64,000 nucleotides of DNA. It comes from Campylorhamphus procurvoides (Eukaryota > Chordata > Aves > Passeriformes > Dendrocolaptidae). The DNA lies in contig WBMV01001905.1 of the NCBI GenBank assembly GCA_013396655.1, forward strand, positions 116,180 through 180,179, read 5' to 3'. Both the position numbers and the translations under genes were made by a program. Below the pieces are notes generated by a model, which was not told where the DNA came from, made no database searches, and was given only the letters and a program-made list of their open reading frames with translations. Shown in pieces: positions 1 to 13,400 of this stretch. The first letter of the stretch is position 1. Each line of letters opens with the position of its first letter.

Positions 1-1339
1 GTATGTTTTAGAAAGGAAAGCTGAGAAGTCATAGATTCATTTTTCCTTGAATATGTCCTTTCATCTTCTTGGGGTTCTACTCACACTGCCTACCTAAGGT
101 TCAGGCAAAAGTTAAGCAACCTCATTAATCAGATCAGACTGAACATTAAGTGCTTAATCATATTTTTTCTGATGCCTATAATAGCAAACTGTGAGGCTAT
201 GCCATACAGATGAATTTGGATGCTTTTCAACTTACTCAAACAAGACTTCCATAGGCAGCTGCATTGCTTCTTTACTTTTCTAAGCCCATATGCTATACAA
301 GCACTATGTAAATTTAGAGTCTTTATGAGTGTGTTTCCTCATGTTTTTTATGTTCTTTGGAACCATGTGTTGCCAAGAAAACTACACCTTCTAATCTACA
401 ATGTGACTTTCCAGCAGTTTAAAGCTTCCTCTCCCCTGTTAGCCTCCTATGCACTTTAGCATATAATGGGCAACATATAAGAAACTAGCATCAAAAAAAA
501 AAAAAAAAAGAGGGGGGGAAACCACCAAAGCCAACCAACCAACCAAAAAAACAACCTTATTTTTAAATTTTGAGTGAAGAGGCTTGAAAATCATAAGTTT
601 TTTTTGGAAAAGATTTTCACAATCCCCCCCTTATTGCATCTGCATGCTGTTATGAGCATATGAATAATAATGAAATACTACACCATTCAGCTAAGAATCC
701 ATTTAGTCCAACAAAGGTCAAGTTCACAATACTCTGCAGACCATATATACAAAACTACCATCATATTTATTTCCCTTACAAATCAGTCCATTGAATTTAC
801 ATACTTAAACAAACTAGCATCTGAAATTTGTCTCCTCGTCATTGCTCCTTTTATAGTCCTCAAAGGAAATTATTTTAGCTTCACATCTTTATACTGCATA
901 TCCAAGCATATCCTCACCTTGTTGCTGTAGATTTAGAGACCATTATCATGCATGGTTATATACCTGCTAAATTGACTTTAGTCTTTCAATGTGATCTAAA
1001 TTGTGTTTAATCTGCTCCCTTAATACTAATGGTGCTCTGAGAGGTGAGCACTTCACAAGCTGAGGAGCTTTAATTTGATGCCTTTTGTATAGCCCAACTC
1101 TTCAAGCACATCTTTATATGGATAAAGGCTCTGTGCTTCCTGCATCAATTTTGTCAATGCATATGTAACCTTTAGAGCAATCTCACTGCAAAATGATTAT
1201 TTCTCCCATAGGAAAGACAGATCACTCATTTAATTATGCATTTACCCCCTCAGAATTGTCTTAAGATGTGGCTATATGACACAGAGGTGTCACAAGATCA
1301 AGTGTACTCACGAGTGGGTGTTTTTGCGGGGAGATAGTG
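1..1339. other. Unassigned AT-rich sequence
   Basis: I see no gene or identifiable element here. Two short open frames (79 and 86 codons) show no recognisable protein features. An A-run near 491 to 509, followed by a G-run and AACC-type units to about 560, is low-complexity sequence. A perfect 6-bp-arm inverted repeat with a 4-nt loop lies at 1277-1292. Confidence 0.6.
491..560. repeat. Poly-A tract with (CCAA)n-like tail
   Basis: An uninterrupted A-run of about 18 is followed by a G-rich stretch, several CCAA units and another A-run. It could be the decayed tail of a retroposed copy, but no recognisable body lies upstream, so it is annotated only as low-complexity sequence. Confidence 0.7.
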
Positions 1340-1344
1340 CTTGC

Positions 1345-1400
1345 CCATCCTTTTTTTCCTTTAGGTCGTTCCCACTCTGACAGATTCAAGGATTCTGTTC
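1345..1400 (+). mobile_element. Probable CR1 LINE 3'-end fragment
   Basis: The plus strand reads like the terminal part of a CR1 element, where the conserved end 'gaggtc..ttccaacctcaatgattctatgattct' is usual. Here ggtcgttcccactctgac is followed by a decayed attcaaggattctgt tail. The minus strand of the same region is open for about 30 codons and ends at a GTGAGT donor-like site (near 1306-1311). That can look like an exon, but the CR1 resemblance explains it better. The fragment is short and old, so the family call is moderate to low. Confidence 0.4.
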
Positions 1401-4400
1401 CCAGGTTTTCAAGTTATAATCTGGTTTTCTTATGAACTGAAAGGGGGCAATTTTCTTTCCTCCTTAGTATTTCTGTACCCCTTTGTCATTTATCATGTTT
1501 GGTGAAGATTAAACATCAAAGTGTCCATGTGTAATACTTAAAAACCACATTCTTTATGCAAACTATGGACACTCATGCAAAACAGAAAAAATGGAGGATA
1601 CTGTGGTAAAAACTTATTGTGAATCAAGTTATCTTTTTCTCTGCAACTCAACAAGACTACACTAATTGTTTTCACACCACCAACCCTTGTGTATTTTATT
1701 GTTTGTACAACAGCAGTACAAAGAGCTCCTAACCAACAAGAATTTACTGCATGCATACATACACACTAGGAACAATTCTGTGTGAGTAATTTCCAACAGA
1801 AGAGAAAAATAAAGAAAAATTAAAAAGGACAAGCATGGAAAATTAACTCTAAGGAAAAATCATGTGCTATCTTCATCTTTTTCTACTCTAAGCCTTTTTT
1901 TTTTTAATATATATGTCTAAAGCACTCACTAGTGAGTTTTGTGTGTCAGAGCAACCCACTTTGCCTAGAAAGAAGGGGCTGATCACCAGTGAGGTGGTCC
2001 CAAGCTGGAGGTGACTTCAGAAGTGTTGGGAGGTTGAAACTGAAAAGTGTATCCCTGATACTGTGGCACACCAGGGAACCCGAATACAGACCATTGCTTT
2101 AAGCCTGCAAGCCACAGTGACTTGTACATCCTGAAGCATGAAGGGAGAACACATCTGGTCCAGCCACAGAAAATCTCTGAAAGCAATTTGATTCCTTGTA
2201 CGGTTAGCAGAGTTTTTGCCACAAAATCGCAACCTTTAAATAGCTAAATACTTTCGAAAGGTCACTGCCATTTTTCTTTGAACTACATGCCTGCCCTTGC
2301 CTAAACAAAAAGAAGCTTCTACTGGCTTTTTTTTTTTTTTTTACTCTGAGCCTGGAAACTTAAATTTTCAATACTTTCTGCTGTTGCCATATCTGATGAG
2401 TATCACCTGCCTTAGCATTCACCACACTGTCAGCAGTTGTTAACCACCCTGGGCATATTTTTGTTTGTTAACTTAGCTTGTCATTGCCAGCCTTGAGGTT
2501 ATGCACACACAGATGGCTCATAGGCCTCATTTTTTCCTTTGTGTTTATTGTAATTGGAGCTAAAGAAGAAACTTGTAACAAGCAATTTATTTTATGAATT
2601 TCATTTTTTTCTCATTGCTTTTCATTGACTGTCCAGGAACTGATCTTGAAGCCAGCCATTATTTGAACTTAACCAAATAAACTCAGAAAAAAAATAGACT
2701 GTAAACAAGTCCTTGACACCCTTTACTTTGCCAAATTTGAGCTGCTAGATAAGCATTCTGTTCATATATTCCGTTGTTACTTGTTCCTTGGGTTCATTTT
2801 AGGACTGGGTGCCTGGGTTTGGATTCAAATGCTAGGATTGATAGATGTGAAAATTTGCTTTTGTCATAACTTCTTTACATGCACTTAAACTCTCTAACCC
2901 TTTATTCTTTTCCTTCAAAAATCTTCTTACTTCCAAACTGGTTTTATCATCGGTCAGGTTGTGCTAGGAGCTCTACTGTGTACTTTGATAGGTCTAAGAA
3001 ATAAAAAATAAAGCAGCACACCATGTCTTCTTTAAAAATGGCTAATATGCACAGTATATATTTACTTGACTGAATTCACTATTCTGAAAGGGCTCTGTGG
3101 CTTTCAAAAGAACATAAAGTAAATGCAGGAATTTTTGAAAACTATCACTTTTGCCTGTGTCTGCCTTGCCTTTGCAGCACAACTCCTTTTCTGGTACCAA
3201 GAAGATCTTAAATCTGGCATGAGTTTTAGGGTGGGCATGACTAGGGGGAATTCATGCATTTTGCAGTGTTATTTGCAGAACACTGCTGGCTGAGCCTACT
3301 ATTCCTTTCTTTATTATTAGCAAACTATTTTAGAAGACTGACCCGCTTCTTTGTAAAGAAATGAGAGATACTCACATGCCAAACATAAAAATGAAAAAAA
3401 AAAAAACAACAAAACAAACAAAAAAAAACCAAAAACAAGTAAACATTAAAAGCAACCAAAACAAACAAAAAACCAAATAAAAGCCACCACAGAAATCCCC
3501 CATAATGCTTCTAGGGATATTTGTTCCAGCAATACCAAAATGGTTGACAGAGGGCTTCCAGAATGGAAGGAACACAACTTTATTGAGTTGGAATCCATTT
3601 CAGAAATAAGAAAAAGTAACCACCTTCTTCAGCCTTGAAGATCCCAACAGAGTGCCCTGTGGGAGGGTAGGGAGTCACTGCAAGTAGCTGTCATCCTCTT
3701 CACAGAAGGCTTGCTTTACAGTGGTAAAAATACTTCTCTTATCCATGTGCAGTTAGCAGTAATGGCTCTTGTAATGTGTAACAGCACTCCCTCAGAGCTA
3801 CAAAGTGCTGTTAGTTTTTTCTTCCCCTTTCCTAGGCCTTTTTCTAACATATCAATGAATATTTAGCATAATTGGTAGATTTGACCCAACAAGCTTATAG
3901 CTCAGTAAGCAATTTGCAATTTGCCGTATATATATATGTATATTGGTGTGTGCAAGTATGCTTGGGTTTAATTTTTAAAAGCTTTTCTCTTTTTTTTCCC
4001 CACTTCTATTCAGAGTGTACCCTGGACTCCCCACATGTGTGCACATGTCCATCAGAGTACTAAAGAAATGCACAAAGGGTTTTTAAATAAAAGTAAACTT
4101 TTCCTCCTTCTACCTGAAGTTAATGCAACTCCAGATTGGAAGTCTTTCCTTCCTAGTAGTGTCTCTATTTCACTGCTGTGCAATTTTTCACTGAAGCTTT
4201 CTAGGGGTTTTTTTGTGCATGTTCTCCTGCTAGAGGCTGCTTATGGCAAGCAGCCAGCCTAGACCTACATCTCTAGGCTATCACAGCTCATCTTGAGATC
4301 ACTGGACATGATAACTATCCTTTTTTAAGACAGACGTCAAAAAAAATTAAATTTTTTAGTGGCTTAAACAGTAGAAAACACTAGAGTATACAGTCCGAGC

Positions 4401-5204
4401 TCTGGAACTACAGGAAAGGAAGTAAATAATAGGCTGGATGGATATCTTCTTCCTACTGCATTTTAACTATATTCTCCTCCAGTGCTCCAGTCCTTTCCAT
4501 TTCATTAAATCACCTGCTAACTAACACCCACTCCCCCTAAATTCTGTAGGACTAATGTGACATTTCATATCTCTTCTCAAAATGACAGAGACAGAAAGAG
4601 GCATGTGCATTTCACCATGGGCACAGTCCACAGGCTTTACCTTCTGTGTAGTCTTGCTATATATACCAGTCTCTGACCCAAATGTACCTGAATCTGGCCC
4701 CAGTTTTAAAATCAACAGGATTTGCCACTGAATACAAGATTGTCTTTTTCTCAAAGCCTATGACATTTTTTTCATATCCATCTAATAAATCCAGAGATGT
4801 GTAGAATTGCTTTTTATATATGACCAGAAATTCCATGTTTCTAACTAGTGTTTTTTCACATTAATGAAGATACATATATTCTCAGAAAAAAAAATTAAAA
4901 TAATAAAGAAAAAATAAATGTTTATAGGCAATAGGATATCAATGGATCTTTAGAATCATATTTCTCACATATGCAAAAAGGCATATTGTAGGAATATTTT
5001 CTGTAGCCTTGCTCTGATGGCCAAAGCTAGCCTTTAAAGCTCTGCATGAAGGAATTTGAATTCTAACTAACCATTACTTTAATTATCTTATATTCACCCA
5101 GATGACATCAGACTTCAAAACTAAGTTCTGCTTGTAGCTCCAACCAAAGTCAGCAGATATCAATTCATATTAATACACAAACAGCTACTAATTCTGGAAG
5201 CCAC
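1401..5204. other. Unassigned sequence with A-rich tracts
   Basis: I see no supportable gene. The stretch holds a poly-T run (2329-2342), an A-rich block (3391-3480) and short random-looking open frames. The segment around 2390-2640 is less simple in composition and has several bHLH- and homeodomain-like core motifs. That alone does not justify a regulatory call. Confidence 0.55.
3391..3480. repeat. A-rich (AAAC)n-like low-complexity block
   Basis: About 90 bases are almost entirely A with scattered C, in AAAC/AACAAA-type units. The 67-residue F-rich open frame on the minus strand across it is a translation of this low-complexity DNA, not a gene. Confidence 0.8.
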
Positions 5205-6380
5205 TTCTACACATGTGAAGGACAAGAAGAAGATCAGGAGCAGTCAACATGGATTTATGAACATGCCCAACCTGATAGCCTTCCACGGCAATGTTCCTAG
5301 TTTCGTTGGTTAGAGAAGAGCAATGAAAGTTATTTATCTTGACTTCAGTAAGGCTTTTAATGCTATCTCCCATAACATATTCGTAGACAAGCTGATGCAA
5401 TAAAGATTAGCTAAGTAGACAGGAATATGGATCAAAAATTGACTTAACAGCCAGGTTAAGCAGGTTGTGAGTAGTAGCACAAAGTCTAGTTGGGGGCTAG
5501 TCACTAATGGTGCAGCCTGTGGCTCAGTTGTGGTTCAAATAGTGTTGAACGTCTTAATTAGTGACATCACTGATGGGCTCAGGTGTGCACTCAGTAAGTC
5601 TGTAGACAGCACAGTACTGAGAGGAGTAGTTGATACCTCAGACTTAGTAGTGCTGCCATTTGAAAAGGCCTCCCCAGGTTGGGGAAATTGGCAAACAGGA
5701 ATCTCAGAGAGCTGAATAAAGGAAAATGCCAAATTCTAGACAAATAAACCCAGGCACCAATATATGCTGCTGAACAACAGGATGGAAAGAAGCTCTCCAG
5801 ACAAGGACTGGGCATCCTGGTGGACAAATTGAATGAGTTGTAGCAAAGGCACGCAATAGCATACTGAGCTGCATGAGGAAGAGCATTGTCAACAGGTCTA
5901 GGGAGGTGATCCTTCTCCTCTGCTCAGTTCTATTGAGACCACATTTGAAATTCTGGATTTGTTTCTGGGCTCCCCAGTATAAGAGAGATATGAACACTCC
6001 CAAAAGAGTCCAGCAAAGCTCCAGAAGGTGCCTAAGGGACTGGATGGAGTACCTCTGATAAAAGGAGAGGCTGAGAGAACTGGGAGAACAAAGAAAGGCT
6101 CTCAGTGGTGCCCAGTGACAGGTCAAGAGGCAATGGGGACAAACTGAAACACAGGAGGTTCCATCTGAGCATCAGGAAACACTTTTCTACTGTGAGCATG
6201 ACCAAGCACTGTAACAGATTTCCCAGTGAGGCTGTGGAGTATCCATCTCTGGTGACAGTCAAAACATGACTTGCCCTGGGCAACCTGCTGTAGCTCACAC
6301 TGCTCCAGCAGGAAGGTTGGACTAGATGATCTCCAGAGGTACTTGCCAACCTCACTTGTTGTATGATTCTATAATTCAGT
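5205..6380 (+). mobile_element. CR1 LINE, 5'-truncated, 3' end present
   Basis: This is a decayed copy of a CR1 non-LTR retrotransposon. It starts inside the reverse-transcriptase region of ORF2. At 5338-5370 the frame still reads LDFSKAFNAIS, the remnant of the conserved CR1 'YLDFSKAFD' block. The downstream sequence follows the known CR1 order: the 'hxxGxPxG' loop region near 5510-5560, the ORF2 C-terminal part (about 5740-6060), then the 3' UTR with the 'ggttggactagatgatctccagaggt' type end. The last bases (about 6358-6378) are a degenerate copy of the ATTCTATGA-type tail. Stops and frameshifts occur throughout, so it is inactive. The 140-codon minus-strand frame (5704-6126) is an antisense shadow. 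CR1 dominance is typical of birds and other sauropsids. Confidence 0.92.
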
Positions 6381-9300
6381 AATGCTGGAAAGAGATATTG
6401 CAGAAAAGTTGGAGTTTTTTGTACACATTTTCTTAATGTTCCACATAGCTTAGTGAAACCTGAGAGTCCTTTTGATAACAGGGTATTAAGGTATTAATAA
6501 AAGAATCAACAGAGCTAAATTTTTACTTCAGATATCATTCTTGACCTGATCAGTCCCTAAGCTGACGAGTGGCCCAAGGAATTCCTGTGAATGGCAGACA
6601 AGCCTTGCAGTAAAGTTTCCGCTCCTCCCTAACAGTCCCTGAATTCTGAGACTGAAGACAGTCACATCAGCCAAAAAAAACTCAGCCTGCACAGTGCTAC
6701 CTTGGCTGTACCAGCTCTCCATGATAGGTGCTAGTATCTGGTCTGATTTCCCACCTCTCCTTTCAACCTACGGGCAAAACAGTCAATGCTTTTCCTTGGA
6801 AGTGTGCATCTCCAAACTGTGGGAATCCAGAAGAAAGTAAAACATCTCCTCCCACCTAGGGGGTGGGCTGAGCTGTAGATCAAGCCACAGCCTGTGCTCT
6901 GAGTGTTAATGCTATTTCCTGAGTCAAACTATCTACATACTGTATTCTGCCCAGCAATTTTGGAAGGCCTATTGTCAGCAAACACTTGCCCAGACTATTT
7001 TATGCAGCATCTTTGCCCAAGTCCTTATTTATCTTGCATATTTTAATTAAATCACTTCACTTTCATGTCAGTACTAATTCTGAAAGAGGACTCAACCAGT
7101 ATTTGTTTCTAAAAAGCTTGTTATAAGCACAGCATTCATTAAGCTTTGCCTGATAATCTCCACTGTTCATTATCGCAGGGCAATTGCTATTGCTGTATCA
7201 TTAAGCTTTAAATACTTTACTCTCTTTATCTTCATTAGAGATACATGCTTTACGTTATCACAAATGTGCCGCATTTTTTCTCCCTTAGCTGACACAAATG
7301 CCATTTCAGACTTCTGCTATAATAGTATCCCCCCAAAAAAGCCTCTCTGAGGATCATTCTTTTCTTTTGAAGATCTTTTCTCCACATACCCATTAGCTGA
7401 GTGATCTCCAACCAAACCATGTCTATGCTCCAATGAGAAGCCACAAATCTTTGTTATCAATGAGAATCATATACTTTCTAACAAACCATTTACATTTATT
7501 GATTTAAGGAATTCTCTTTATTTTTATAACAGTCTCCATAACATACATCAGGAGTCATTTTAGAAAAGAAATGGAACAAACTGATTCTTTCCATCTCCAC
7601 ATAGTATATCCATATTTAGAAAATGACAGGCTTCATAATACCTTTTTCAAGTTGGAAGTCCTCAACAAAATGAAAAACAAATGTGTTTTAAAGATACTAT
7701 TGAACTGTGATTATTCTTGGAAATCTTCTATGTTTTTTATATTGTACTGGAACAGAAGTGAGTTTATCTGAATGACACAGATAGGTGTAAAAATTGTTTA
7801 GGAGGCTGCTCTGGCATCTAAGTTCAAACAAGCAATGAGTGATTCAGAATGGCTGCCATCCATGGCTGCCAGACCTTGGATCCTCACACAGCCAGTGCAC
7901 AAAGAGTCAGGATACCTGAATTTTATGCTTCCACCTAAATACTGCCCCTATTTCTCTCTTTTGTTGTGCAATACCATGCCAGGTAGAGTAACTGCAAATG
8001 ATTGTCTCCATATCAACATCTTTCATGTATTTAGCTTAGCAAAGAACATCAGAAAAATGTCATTAAAAATGCATGGGTGAAAAGGAAGAAGAAATAGCAT
8101 AACTCGAAGTTTAACTTCCTCAACTGATCACATATTTTACATTCAACAATTTTTAGGTAAAACCAGGAATGCTCATTGGCATGGGAATGCCTCAACACAT
8201 CTGTACTCATGTTACTTTTTTGACCTTGCCATACCTCAGCAAGCCCCTTTTGTACCTCAACAGGCTGTCCACTGCAACATTCTTTTTGCTGTATTGCTTT
8301 TGTTTAGGCATCTTTTGCCATGAGGAGAAAGTTGAAAACAGAAATACATACAATTCTGTGAGTTAACAATAACTATTAGCTAACAGAATCCAGCCAAGAG
8401 AGATCAGTCATATATTTGCCACCCCTGCCACATGTACCACATGAGTCTCTGCAAGCCAGTTGGTAGCATAAGGAAACATAAACCTCTATTGCCCTGCAGA
8501 ACAGGGAGATCCTCAGTCCTGCTGCTGTAATCTTTCACATCCCTACATATCCTGTCAGGGTTTTAGACCTTCTTCTTCTGAGTCCTTGACTTACAATTAG
8601 AAGCACAACAATTTCTCTTCTCCATGTTTTTATTTTTCCTATTTTGAGTGGCTTTAGCGTATATATTTTTTTCACAGCTCAACAATATTTTTTCTCTGTA
8701 AATCTGAGCCAAGGTCACACAGCTGTGCTTTACAGACCTGAGCCCTGGAGCACAAACAGCTGAACCTGTGGGCTACTCCACAGGGTTGCAGGCTTATACT
8801 TCTGCTGTTTGCTTACTGAACCAAACGCATAGCTAGAGCAAGCTGAAGATTATTTATTCCATACAGACATCAGCACAGCCTCCACACAAACTAAGAGCTG
8901 ATTATCCATGGAAGAAAACAAGCAAATCAAAAAAGCAAAACAAGGAAAGAAGGGCACCGTTCAGCAAATTTAGCCTAATAGGCATCACAAAGTTGTACTG
9001 GAAAGCTCATAAAAAATAGAGACAGATACACAATCAATGGTATGACTCAGTAATTGTTTTATGCATGTGAACAATGTTTTCAAAAGTCCAAAACAATGTC
9101 TGCAACAAAGATGTTAGCAAGATGTGATGCTAAATTCCTCACATTCATTAGAGAATGTCATAGTGCTGGGTAATGAATTATTCTTGACACTACTAAAGTC
9201 TTCTGTTGTCTGAAACCTTTTATCTTTGGCAGTCTAAAGTAAATGCCAGGATGGAAACACGTGCCTCTCAAATGTATCCTGGCATCATCTTGCAGGACAG

Positions 9301-12300
9301 AAATCGGCAGCTTGTTGACAATTTTCATAGAGCATTTCATACTGCACTATCAGTACTCCATCCTGTCAAATATCTTTCTGCATCAAGAAGTGACCTAAGC
9401 TGAAAGAAAGCTAGCAAACATAATTCAAACACAATCCCTACCCCGAAGAGATTACCCTTGATTTTACAGTAAAGGATAAGGTAAATAGGTGCAGCAGTCT
9501 GGCATTTATAATATCAGAGGTTCTCAAACTGCACTCTGTGTACAAGTGGCCATGTGGCTTTGGCCCTTCTGTCTCATTTTTCCAGCTCTCAGGCTCTTTA
9601 ATGGACAGATATAAAAAAAAAAAAAACTTCTAGAATTCAACAAAAAGCCTGTTTTCCTAAAATTGCATTTACACTTGCAAAACAATTACTTGCAAGCTGA
9701 AATTGCCAAAGGAAGTTCTAAGATTCAAAGTGGGAAAGGAGCAGGCTCTGGGTCTATGAGCGAAACATGTGTCTCACAAGACAATCTTTGCATGATTTCA
9801 TTTACCTCTGTTGGCTGCTTTGAGTATATTTATTACCAGCTTCCTATGAATATAGCTGCAAATAATTTTTTGCTTTAATATGTTGTCTCACATGGGCATC
9901 TATACTCTGCCACAGTGCATGCTGCTCCAGTCAGTTTTACTATCCATCTGAATAGTCTTAATGGCAAGATCACAAAAACTGGATGCAACATTCATGATGA
10001 TGAGGTGCCAGATGTACATTCTCTTATTGTTTGCTGCTGCTTCATGTGACAAGCTCATTTATATGAAATCCTAGTCTACCTCCCTTATTCCCAGTGAGTA
10101 GAGGAGTAGTTATTCCGTTGATTCCTTGGCACTAATGAATACAGACATTTGTCTGAGAACATGTACAACTCAGTGTGAGTTAGTGGCAAGATCTGGCACA
10201 AGGAAGAAGTCAGCTGTGATTAGGAAAGACTACAAAATATAGTGCCAATAATACATACAGATGAGAAAAAACAGACAATGGCAGAATCTCGAGGGAAGTA
10301 TTTCCTCTTCCTATATCCATCCACAGGTAAAATAAGTAAGTAATTTCATGGGTCTAATGTGGTAGGGGAAGTCTCCTGCGATGGTTTTCAGTGGAAAAGT
10401 TTCAGCTGATATACGTGGACATTTGTTTCATTGCTTGATTTTCAGTTATCACTTTTTTTTCAGTCACCAAAAGCATGTTCACACCAATAAAAATAAACAT
10501 TGCTAATTGTTTATTTTAAGGAATTCTGTATATGTATGTGTAGCATTCAGTGAAAAAGTGCTTTGAGCACATTACACTTTCTGATTCTTAATTCCTTAAC
10601 AAGATAACTGTAAAAATACCTCTCCATTCAGGAAATCAGCTATGAGTTAACTCTCCTTCATAAAGGAAATTATTAATTCTTATGTGGATACCTCCTTTAG
10701 ATTTTCCTTTATTATTTATTGAATTCTTATGCTGTCTCTTTCTCTATTTTTTTGCATCTAAAAGTGTTAACTACATAAATACATCTAAATGCATATTTAC
10801 CTAAGTAAACATTCGGGAACTGTTAGTATTTTTGCTTAATTTGTGTTTTGTAAAGTTTTTCATGGGAAATGCTATGACAACTTTCTTGCTTACAGTTTTT
10901 CAATCAGGATTGAAATCCTTATTGTATGTTTCCTAGCTCAGTATGAAAAGGGATTTAATGATGTCCAAAGGTGATATAAGCACATCACAGTCCTAAGACC
11001 CAATCAATTATACTAGTGGGAAAACTTCTTTCTGTTGACTTTGGTAGGTTTTGAATCAGGTGTCTACAAAAAAAATCCAACAAACCAGCAACTGTGACTT
11101 ATGAATGTAAGTATGTGACCACCAGTGGGGTGGTCTTTGTAGTTCAAGACCTTATGCTGTATATTTTATGTTCAAAATATATTTTATGTGCCAAAAGCTA
11201 TTCAGGTAATGATATACCTAAACACCTCTGTGGTCTCCATTGTCTCTATTAAGTTTAATTTAAGATGTAGCTAGTGATTCATTCCATAGAGGAGATGTTT
11301 TTACAAAAATGCTTAGTTTGCATGTAAAATAAATGTATGCTTTGACTCATACGTTGTTTCAACCAATGCAGATTAAGAAAAAGATGAAAGTTAATGTGAC
11401 CAATGATACAAGTCATGACCATGTCTGTTAAATTTTGACGCCCTGGAACCCAGTGTAGAATTACGATGGCTGTCAATTATCTGTCTCTTGAATCTCACTT
11501 GATCACATGCAAATACTATAAGTCCTACAATGCTGTCTGCTTCATGATAAAGGCAACAAGCTCATGCTGCCCGGGCTTGGATTTTGTGGACACTCTCATG
11601 ACAACCTTATCACAGGGAAGAAACCTTAGAAAACTTAGGAAGTATGAATAATAAGGTTTGTTTTCTCTGTCAAATGTTTTAGAAGTGATTTTGTAATAAA
11701 ATAATGGTAAAGCTATCTGAAACTGAAACCAGAACACAGATAAACACATGCCAAGCTACTAGGCCTGTAGTGTCACAGCAGAAAGCCAGCAGAAAAAAGA
11801 GTAAACAGGTACAACTGACAAGTACAGTTGTTTCTGTAGCACTTTTCTATTTCCAAGGTTTTTATAGTTATTACTGAGCTATGTTTCTTGGCACTGTAAC
11901 GTGTTAATGGCTTCTAACAAGACTGTCTTTGAACTGGAGACAGTCACTAACATCATTAAAGCTGTTGAGAGTACTAGGTATTTAGGCAAAGTGGAAGAAA
12001 CCATTGAACTCTTAATGTACCAAAAGTGCTGAAATAGTAGAAGGGCCAGGCAGAAACCTGTGAATAAAGTAACTCAGGGAAAATGAGACAACTTCCTTTT
12101 TCCCTTAATTGCAAACCCAAAGGCTGGCCAATTGCTTCCCTCGAGTTTTGGGCACCAGAACCAGGAAAAAAATGTCAGGAGACAGGGAGATAAACACCTC
12201 AAAGCACAGCCACTAAAGGAGACAGAAGATGAACTTCTGGGACAACAGGACTTTCCAATATATGTGGGCTAAGAAAGAACCTTTCCCATCACCTTGAAAA

Positions 12301-12879
12301 GAGCTAGTGGTTGAACTTGAGAAAAGGCATTAAGTCTTCCAGTAAATCCCTCTTCTACCAAATCAGAATAGGAAGCTTGCTGGAGAGCCCATGCCTACAT
12401 CTATGTTGGTCAATGAGAGAGAACAGGGAACAAGGTCAAACACTGGACTGCTGTAGTCCCTGCTCTTTAATTCCTGGCTCATTCTTTGACTATGTTTTGA
12501 TTTGCCTCAACCTCCCATCTTTTGGACCAGTTTTCCCTAGGGCCCCAAGCAAATCGGATGTAAGAGAGTTGGTACCACTTGGCACTGCAACACAGATTCA
12601 GCTGATAAGCTTCCTTTCCTTAACAAAAGTCAGAGGCCAGAGTGTTAACAAAATAAAGAAGTGCACAATGAAGAAAGTCCAGAGCAGAAAACAGTTAAGG
12701 AATTTTCTGTATCTGCATTGCAGTGTAAAGGAATCTGAGGAAGTTTTTATTTCAAACCTCTTGTTCTTCAGAAGTTCTGTCTTAGATCAGGCAATTTGCT
12801 GATTGTATTAGCAAAAGAGGTTATGAAGCAAATGGATCAATTGAATAGTCACATATCATCAGTTCTAAAGGAATTCAAG
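6381..12879. other. Unassigned sequence, no gene recognised
   Basis: I found no element or gene that I can support in these 6.5 kb. Open frames are all under 85 codons and lack domain-like composition; the 163-codon frame at 12311-12802 is covered separately. The stretch at about 6990-7250 is rich in TAAT-type homeodomain cores, as seen in conserved non-coding DNA, but conservation cannot be judged from one sequence. Confidence 0.5.
12311..12802 (+). other. Longest open frame (163 codons), probably spurious
   Basis: This is the longest ATG-to-stop frame in the window. Its conceptual product is rich in S, L, C and K, with no recognisable domain, signal peptide or repeat. Short hydrophobic patches are scattered and do not form a clear membrane helix. 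No promoter, CpG-rich start, splice context or downstream polyadenylation context stands out. A frame of this size is expected by chance in 64 kb. I list it only so that it is not mistaken for an overlooked gene. Confidence 0.3.
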
Positions 12880-13400
12880 GTTGAAACAGCTGGACAACTC
12901 ATCAGTGCATGTCATTTCTCATTTAAAGCTGCCTTGTTATCAGAAGTCTTGGAGAGAAGCTAATGTGGCATCATCCTTAGGAAGTTACAGGGAAACTGAA
13001 AAACTACAGACCAATAAAAGATCTAGCATATGCGCTGAGTGAATGAGTGCAGAACATGTACGATGGTTTATGGGTACAGACAACATGCTGAAAAACAGAA
13101 GAGTCTCTTTTATAGACAGATTTTTATGTTACTTGTCATGACTGTAGAAGCCATAGGAATTCACTGAGGGAGTCCTAAGCAAGTAGACAACAGTCAACTG
13201 CAATTCTCAAAAAACATTTGACAGAGTTCTTTGACCAAAGTTGTTTAGGAGCTCAGCCTGTCACAGCATAGCAGGGAAGGTCCTCACATCGATAAACTGG
13301 TAAAAAGGAAGAAAACAATGTGGGACTAAATAGTCAGCTTTCCCAGTAAGGAAAACCTGTGAGTTGTTTCCCACAGGAATTTGCACAGGTGCCTGGACTG
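12880..13400 (+). mobile_element. Ancient CR1-like LINE, ORF2 fragment (5' piece)
   Basis: The sequence follows the order of an old CR1 ORF2 at low identity. First is the 'tggagagaagctaatgtggca' block and the 'gggaaactgaaaaactacagaccaata' block (the remnant of the N-Y-R-P motif region). The later 'tttgacagagttctttgaccaaag' block is the A-F-D remnant. The last is 'ggaatttgcacaggtgcctggactgttt', the decayed G-V-P-Q-G-S...G-P-x-L-F region, at about 13376-13405. Many indels show great age. It is much more diverged than the CR1 at 5.2-6.4 kb, so it belongs to an older subfamily. It breaks off near 13400, where unrelated DNA begins, and appears to resume near 14300. Confidence 0.7.

Noticed and set aside
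1306..1412. Minus-strand exon ending at a GTGAGT donor with about 30 open codons
   Set aside because: The sequence matches the terminal part of a CR1 element in the opposite orientation, which explains it better.
5704..6126. 140-codon minus-strand frame as a gene
   Set aside because: It is the antisense of a CR1 LINE, and CR1 copies commonly have such open antisense frames.
12311..12802. 163-codon plus-strand frame as a gene
   Set aside because: It has no recognisable domain, promoter or splice context, and a frame of this size is plausible by chance in 64 kb.
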